Below, piece after piece: positions 31,469 through 34,517 of a stretch of 34,517 nt of DNA (positions are counted from its first letter, which is position 1; each line of letters starts with the position of its first letter). Under the pieces are notes generated by a model that had not been told where the DNA came from, searched no databases, and saw nothing but the letters and a program-made list of their open reading frames with translations. The position numbers and the translations under genes were made by a program. The stretch lies in contig JAGWAN010000039.1 of assembly GCA_021296345.1 (NCBI GenBank), positions 1 to 34,517 of the forward strand, given 5' to 3'. Origin of the DNA: Acidimicrobiia bacterium (GTDB lineage: Bacteria; Actinomycetota; Acidimicrobiia; Spongiisociales; Spongiisociaceae).

Positions 31469-32620
31469 TCAGAACTGGCGGATGCGGTGCCGGTATGAGG
31501 TCACGTTTACAACGAAGTCCTCGACCGTGTCGCCACCGAACTTTCGTTGGAGCTCCTGGGCCGCCACGATGGCCACCATCTGTTCGGCCACCACCCCGGC
31601 GGCGGGCACCGCACAGACATCGGAACGCTCCCGGAAGGCCACCTCGGGCTCCTTGGTCACCACGTTCACGGTGGGGAGCGGGCGCATCACCGTAGACAGC
31701 GGCTTCATCGCCACCCGTACCCTCAGGGGCTGGCCGGTGGTCATGCCTCCCTCGATGCCCCCTGCCCGGTCGGTGTTGCGGGAGAACTGCCCGTCCTCGT
31801 AGTAGATCTCGTCATGGGCGACCGAGCCCCGGCGCCGGGACGACTCCAGGCCGTCGCCGACCTCCACCGCCTTCATGGCCTGGATGGACATCAGCGCCTC
31901 GGCCAGGCGGGCTTCGATTCGCCGGTCCCAATGGTCATAGGAGCCGAGGCCGGGTGGCAGGCCATGGACCAGCACCTCCACCACTCCCCCGAGCGTGTCG
32001 CGGTCCGACTTGGCCCGCTCGATCTCGGCGACCATCATCGCCTCCGCGTCGGTTCCGAACGCCCGCACCGATGACGCGTCGATGGCGGGCAGGTCCTCGA
32101 TGCTGGGCATATCCTCGGACTCGGAAACGGCCGCACCGATGGCGACCACATGGCTGACGACCGTGGCGCCGATGCTGGCCAGCAGCTGCTTGGCAAGGTA
32201 GCCGGCCACGGTCCGGGCCGCGGTCTCCCGGGCCGATGCCCGCTCCAAGATGTTGCGGGCGTCCTTGGTGTCGTACTTGAGCATTCCCACCAGGTCGGCA
32301 TGCCCCGGACGAGGCGTCGTCATGGGTCGCTTGGGAACGCCGGGGTCGGGCGACATCTCCTCCTGCCAGCGGGGCCATTCGGTATTGCGGATGATCACAG
32401 CCACCGGAGAACCGAGGGTTCGACCATGGCGGACCCCGCCCATGATCTCCAGCTCGTCCTTCTCGATCTTCATGCGGGCGCCCCGGCCGTAGCCAAGACG
32501 GCGCCGGGCCAGCTCGTACCCGAGACCCTGGCGCGACACCTCCAACCCGGCGGGAAGCCCCTCCACGATGGTGACCAGCCCGGGCCCGTGAGACTCACCG
32601 GCGGTAAGGAAACGGAACAT
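31469..32620 (-). CDS. aroC: Chorismate synthase
   Basis: The 383-residue protein uses reduced FMN to convert EPSP to chorismate. It begins MFRFLTAGESHGPGLVTIVE, the family start, and has RRRLGYGRGARMKIEKDELE, RPGHADLVGMLKYDTKDARN, ERASARETAARTVAGYLAKQ, and GGIEGGMTTGQPLRVRVAMK. The open frame extends 124 codons upstream into the transposase remnant without family sequence. TAGCAT lies seven bases before the ATG and there is no Shine-Dalgarno sequence. Confidence 0.97.
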   Translation of the reverse strand: MFRFLTAGESHGPGLVTIVEGLPAGLEVSRQGLGYELARRRLGYGRGARMKIEKDELEIMGGVRHGRTLGSPVAVIIRNTEWPRWQEEMSPDPGVPKRPMTTPRPGHADLVGMLKYDTKDARNILERASARETAARTVAGYLAKQLLASIGATVVSHVVAIGAAVSESEDMPSIEDLPAIDASSVRAFGTDAEAMMVAEIERAKSDRDTLGGVVEVLVHGLPPGLGSYDHWDRRIEARLAEALMSIQAMKAVEVGDGLESSRRRGSVAHDEIYYEDGQFSRNTDRAGGIEGGMTTGQPLRVRVAMKPLSTVMRPLPTVNVVTKEPEVAFRERSDVCAVPAAGVVAEQMVAIVAAQELQRKFGGDTVEDFVVNVTSYRHRIRQF

Positions 32621-32633
32621 AGCCCGGATGCTA
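32621..32633 (-). promoter_or_regulatory. Candidate leaderless promoter of aroC
   Basis: TAGCAT (32633-32628), seven bases, then ATG. It would start the aroC-aroKB transcript at the start codon. It is weaker than the metK and efp boxes. The rest of 32634-32819 holds no gene I can support. Confidence 0.3.
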
Positions 32634-32819
32634 CCCCGCCCCGGCCCCGATACTGCTAAGGCGTCCGGGGCCCCGGGCGGATGCCGGGTCGACATAGCGC
32701 TCCGTGGCGACAGGCATTCCGTGGCGCATATCGAGATGAAGGCGCCGGGTAAGGACCTGAATCGATACGAGGCTGCGCGTGTTCGTGGGGTTTTGGGTGT
32801 TCTGGCACCGGTGTGAGGG

Positions 32820-33414
32820 TCATGATACGAGAAGTCCGCGGGCTGCGTAGTTGTCATAGTTGGTGAACCCGTGAGCACGCGTCGTAGGACCAGGGTGCAG
32901 GTTGTTGATCCCCTCGAGTGGCCCGTTGGATGCTCGTCGGCCGGGGTGGTAGGCCAGGATCTCTTCTCCTGAGGCGATGATCTTGTCCACAACGTCGTGG
33001 TATTCGCGGTGTCTGGCCGCTGTCGTAGAGATCGGCGAACCGTTCCAGCGCTTGGTTGGCGACTTCGAGGTCGTCGGCCTCGTAGATCTGGTAGAGCTCT
33101 TGGAGCGCAGCCTCAGGCGACTCGCAGTCGGGGATGGGCAGAAAAGAGCCGATCCAGGTGGGCTTGGTGGGCTTCGCTGAGATGATACGCCCGGCGCAGG
33201 AGGGTGAAGCGGGCTCGGAACAGTTCGGGCTCGTATGTGGGAGGTGTCTGGTCGGGTTCGCGGCGTTGGATCTCGCGGCGTACCGGTGAACCCTTCGGGT
33301 GTGGCAACGCGCGACGTGGAACCGGTCCAAGACATGGACCGCGTGAGGCAGATACTGGGAGATGGCCGCCCGATCATCATCACCAGCAAACTCATCGACT
33401 GGAGGAACCGCTAG
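32820..33414 (-). pseudogene. ISL3-family transposase remnant, truncated and frame-shifted
   Basis: Pieces of one transposase C-terminal half appear in three frames in the right order. Frame 1: AISQYLPHAVHVLDRFHVAR (about 33370-33310). Frame 2: LFRARFTLLRRAYHLSEAHQ, then AHLDRLFSAHPRLRVA (about 33225-33115). Frame 1 again: LQELYQIYEADDLEVANQAL, ERFADLYDSGQ. Frame 3: EYHDVVDKIIASGEEILAYH, RASNGPLEGINNL, AHGFTNYDNYAARGLLVS to the stop at 32820. DRFH and the GPLEGINN stretch are typical of ISL3 DDE transposases. The N-terminal half is missing and no pair of terminal inverted repeats was identified, so the element is dead. Confidence 0.85.
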
Positions 33415-33602
33415 AGCCCCAACTCAGTCCCTATCCGCTCATGCTCTTAATCAGCAGTCTCCTAGACCCTATCCGGCGCGAACTCCGTGGCGCTCGGCGT
33501 ACGCGTCCGCTACCAAGAAATATTTCCCAATCAGCCGGATGCGGTTCTTCGACTCCCACTAGGCTCGGATTACGAACGGGAGACCACGATGGGAGACGAA
33601 GT
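33415..33602. other. Intergenic region between transposase remnant and molybdenum hydroxylase gene
   Basis: It contains palindromes GCGTACGC (33497-33504) and GAAATATTTC (33517-33526) and a weak plus-strand promoter-like pair, TTCGAC and TACGAA, spaced 17 bases (about 33547-33575). No gene is visible. The right edge of the dead IS is not marked by a recognisable repeat. Confidence 0.35.
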
Positions 33603-34517
33603 ATGACCGTCACCGAAAGTGCTCCGAGCAAGTTCGTCGGGTCGTCAATCCTACGTCGGGAAGATCCTCGTCTGCTCGCCGGGCACGGACAATACATCGA
33701 CGACATATCCGTACCGCGGATGCTGGAAGCAGCTGTTCTTCGCAGTCCTTACGCGCATGCTCAAATCACCAGCATCGATGCGACGCAAGCGCTTGCATTG
33801 CCTGGTGTGTTCGATGTGATAACCGGCGAGGACATTGCGACCGTCGCGAACAAGCAACCGGTGATCTGGCATCCGATTCCACAGCAACGGATGGGTCGGA
33901 CGCACGCCTTGGCGGTCGACCGCGTTCGATGGGTCGGACAAGCGGTCGTTGCTGTTGCGGCGGTCAACCGGTATGTAGCCGAGGACGCCCTCGCCCTCAT
34001 CGACGTGGAGTACGAACCCCTGCCCGTCGTCGCGGACCTTGATACTGCCCTGGCTGAAGGCGGGCCAAAGCTCTATGACGACTGGCCCGACAACATCAGC
34101 GGAAGCTTGACCCTGGGAACCGGCGACGCCGAAGCTGCCTTCGCCGAAGCCGATGTGGTGGTCTCGGAGAGATTCGAGCATGCTCGGGCGATGGGTTGTC
34201 CACTGGAGACAAGGGGCTGCATCGCGTCTTGGGACGCGTTCGCCGGCACGCTCAGCATGTGGATCTCCACCCAGTCGCCAAACCTGGCGCGCGATCTGCT
34301 GTCCGAGGTCTTCGAGATGCCCGTCAACCAGATCAGGGTCCGAACCCCTGATCTCGGTGGAGGATTCGGCAACAAGTTCGACTTCTACGGCGAGGAAGTA
34401 ATGGCCGCGGTGCTGTCCAGGCGCACGGGACGCCCCGTGAAAATCATCGAGGACCGTCGTGACAGCTTCTTCGCGAATGCACATTCCCGCGAGATGCGGC
34501 TCGAGTACGAGATGGCC
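33603..34517 (+). CDS. Molybdenum hydroxylase large subunit (CoxL / xanthine dehydrogenase family), first 305 codons
   Basis: The plus strand reads MTVTESAPSKFVGSSILRRE, DPRLLAGHGQYIDDISVPRM, AVLRSPYAHAQITSIDATQA, then VRWVGQAVVAVAAVNRYVAE, and DLGGGFGNKFDFYGEEVMAA with the frame open to the window end. This is the N-terminal domain and the start of the molybdopterin domain of the aldehyde oxidase / CO dehydrogenase large subunit family. The active-site loop that separates CO dehydrogenase (AYxCSFR) from other members lies beyond the edge, so the substrate is unknown. GGAG lies seven bases before the ATG; a short upstream frame ends in the same ATGA. It is the only plus-strand gene; small and medium subunits would be expected nearby. 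Confidence 0.92.
   Translation, partial: MTVTESAPSKFVGSSILRREDPRLLAGHGQYIDDISVPRMLEAAVLRSPYAHAQITSIDATQALALPGVFDVITGEDIATVANKQPVIWHPIPQQRMGRTHALAVDRVRWVGQAVVAVAAVNRYVAEDALALIDVEYEPLPVVADLDTALAEGGPKLYDDWPDNISGSLTLGTGDAEAAFAEADVVVSERFEHARAMGCPLETRGCIASWDAFAGTLSMWISTQSPNLARDLLSEVFEMPVNQIRVRTPDLGGGFGNKFDFYGEEVMAAVLSRRTGRPVKIIEDRRDSFFANAHSREMRLEYEMA

Noticed and set aside
32628..32816. 62-codon plus-strand frame containing HIEMKAPGKDLNRYEAARVR
   Set aside because: It faintly resembles a nuclease-type fragment, but it is short, isolated and lies in the aroC upstream region; not enough to call a gene.
33603..34517. 277-codon minus-strand open frame (34484-33651)
   Set aside because: Antisense shadow of the plus-strand molybdenum hydroxylase gene, which has clear family motifs.

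Overview
The window is a G+C-rich bacterial chromosome segment. It most likely comes from an Actinomycetota, and gene content points toward an Acidimicrobiia-like lineage. The clues are a mycobacterial-type integration host factor (mIHF), a PriA with eroded helicase motifs but intact zinc-finger cysteines, PAMHTEMW-type CoaBC, an AroK-AroB fusion, and the order aroC-aroKB-efp-nusB-pyrR-pyrBC-carAB-pyrDF-mihF-gmk-rpoZ-coaBC-metK-priA-def-fmt-rsmB-rpe-rib. The class assignment is inference from memory.

From about 32.6 kb down to position 1, every confident gene is on the minus strand, so transcription runs right to left. Reading that way: (1) chorismate genes aroC and aroKB (32620-29921); (2) an 850-base stretch without a convincing gene, followed by a ruined two-component system in which a histidine kinase is fused to a response regulator (29072-27144); (3) efp and nusB (26908-25949); (4) a long leader with a PyrR-binding RNA element, then the pyrimidine operon pyrR-pyrB-pyrC-carA-carB-pyrD-pyrF; (5) mihF-gmk-rpoZ-coaBC-metK-priA; (6) a 540-base gap, then def-fmt-rsmB-rpe and an unusual ribD-ribA fusion; (7) a 555-base gap with a promoter, then infC-rpmI-rplT-pheS-pheT and the first 53 codons of argF. 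The right end (32.8-34.5 kb) is accessory: a frame-shifted ISL3-type transposase remnant and, on the plus strand, the start of a molybdenum hydroxylase (CoxL/xanthine dehydrogenase large subunit) that leaves the window.

The genes serve core needs: UMP synthesis from bicarbonate to orotate and UMP, GMP kinase, CoA and SAM synthesis, formyl-Met handling (Fmt and Def), riboflavin, chorismate, translation (IF3, L35, L20, PheRS, EF-P) and transcription (omega, NusB).

The most interesting signals are about expression. Most junctions are four-base NTGA stop/start overlaps, with ATG, GTG, TTG and apparently CTG starts; gmk and priA have no ATG, GTG or TTG start in a suitable place. infC appears to start at ATC, overlapped by an AUG-UAA and the end of a short leader ORF. 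Several genes (efp, metK, aroC, perhaps rpoZ and rpe) have a TANNNT box 6-7 bases before the start and no clear Shine-Dalgarno sequence, as expected for leaderless mRNAs. I saw no CRISPR array, rRNA, tRNA or complete mobile element.
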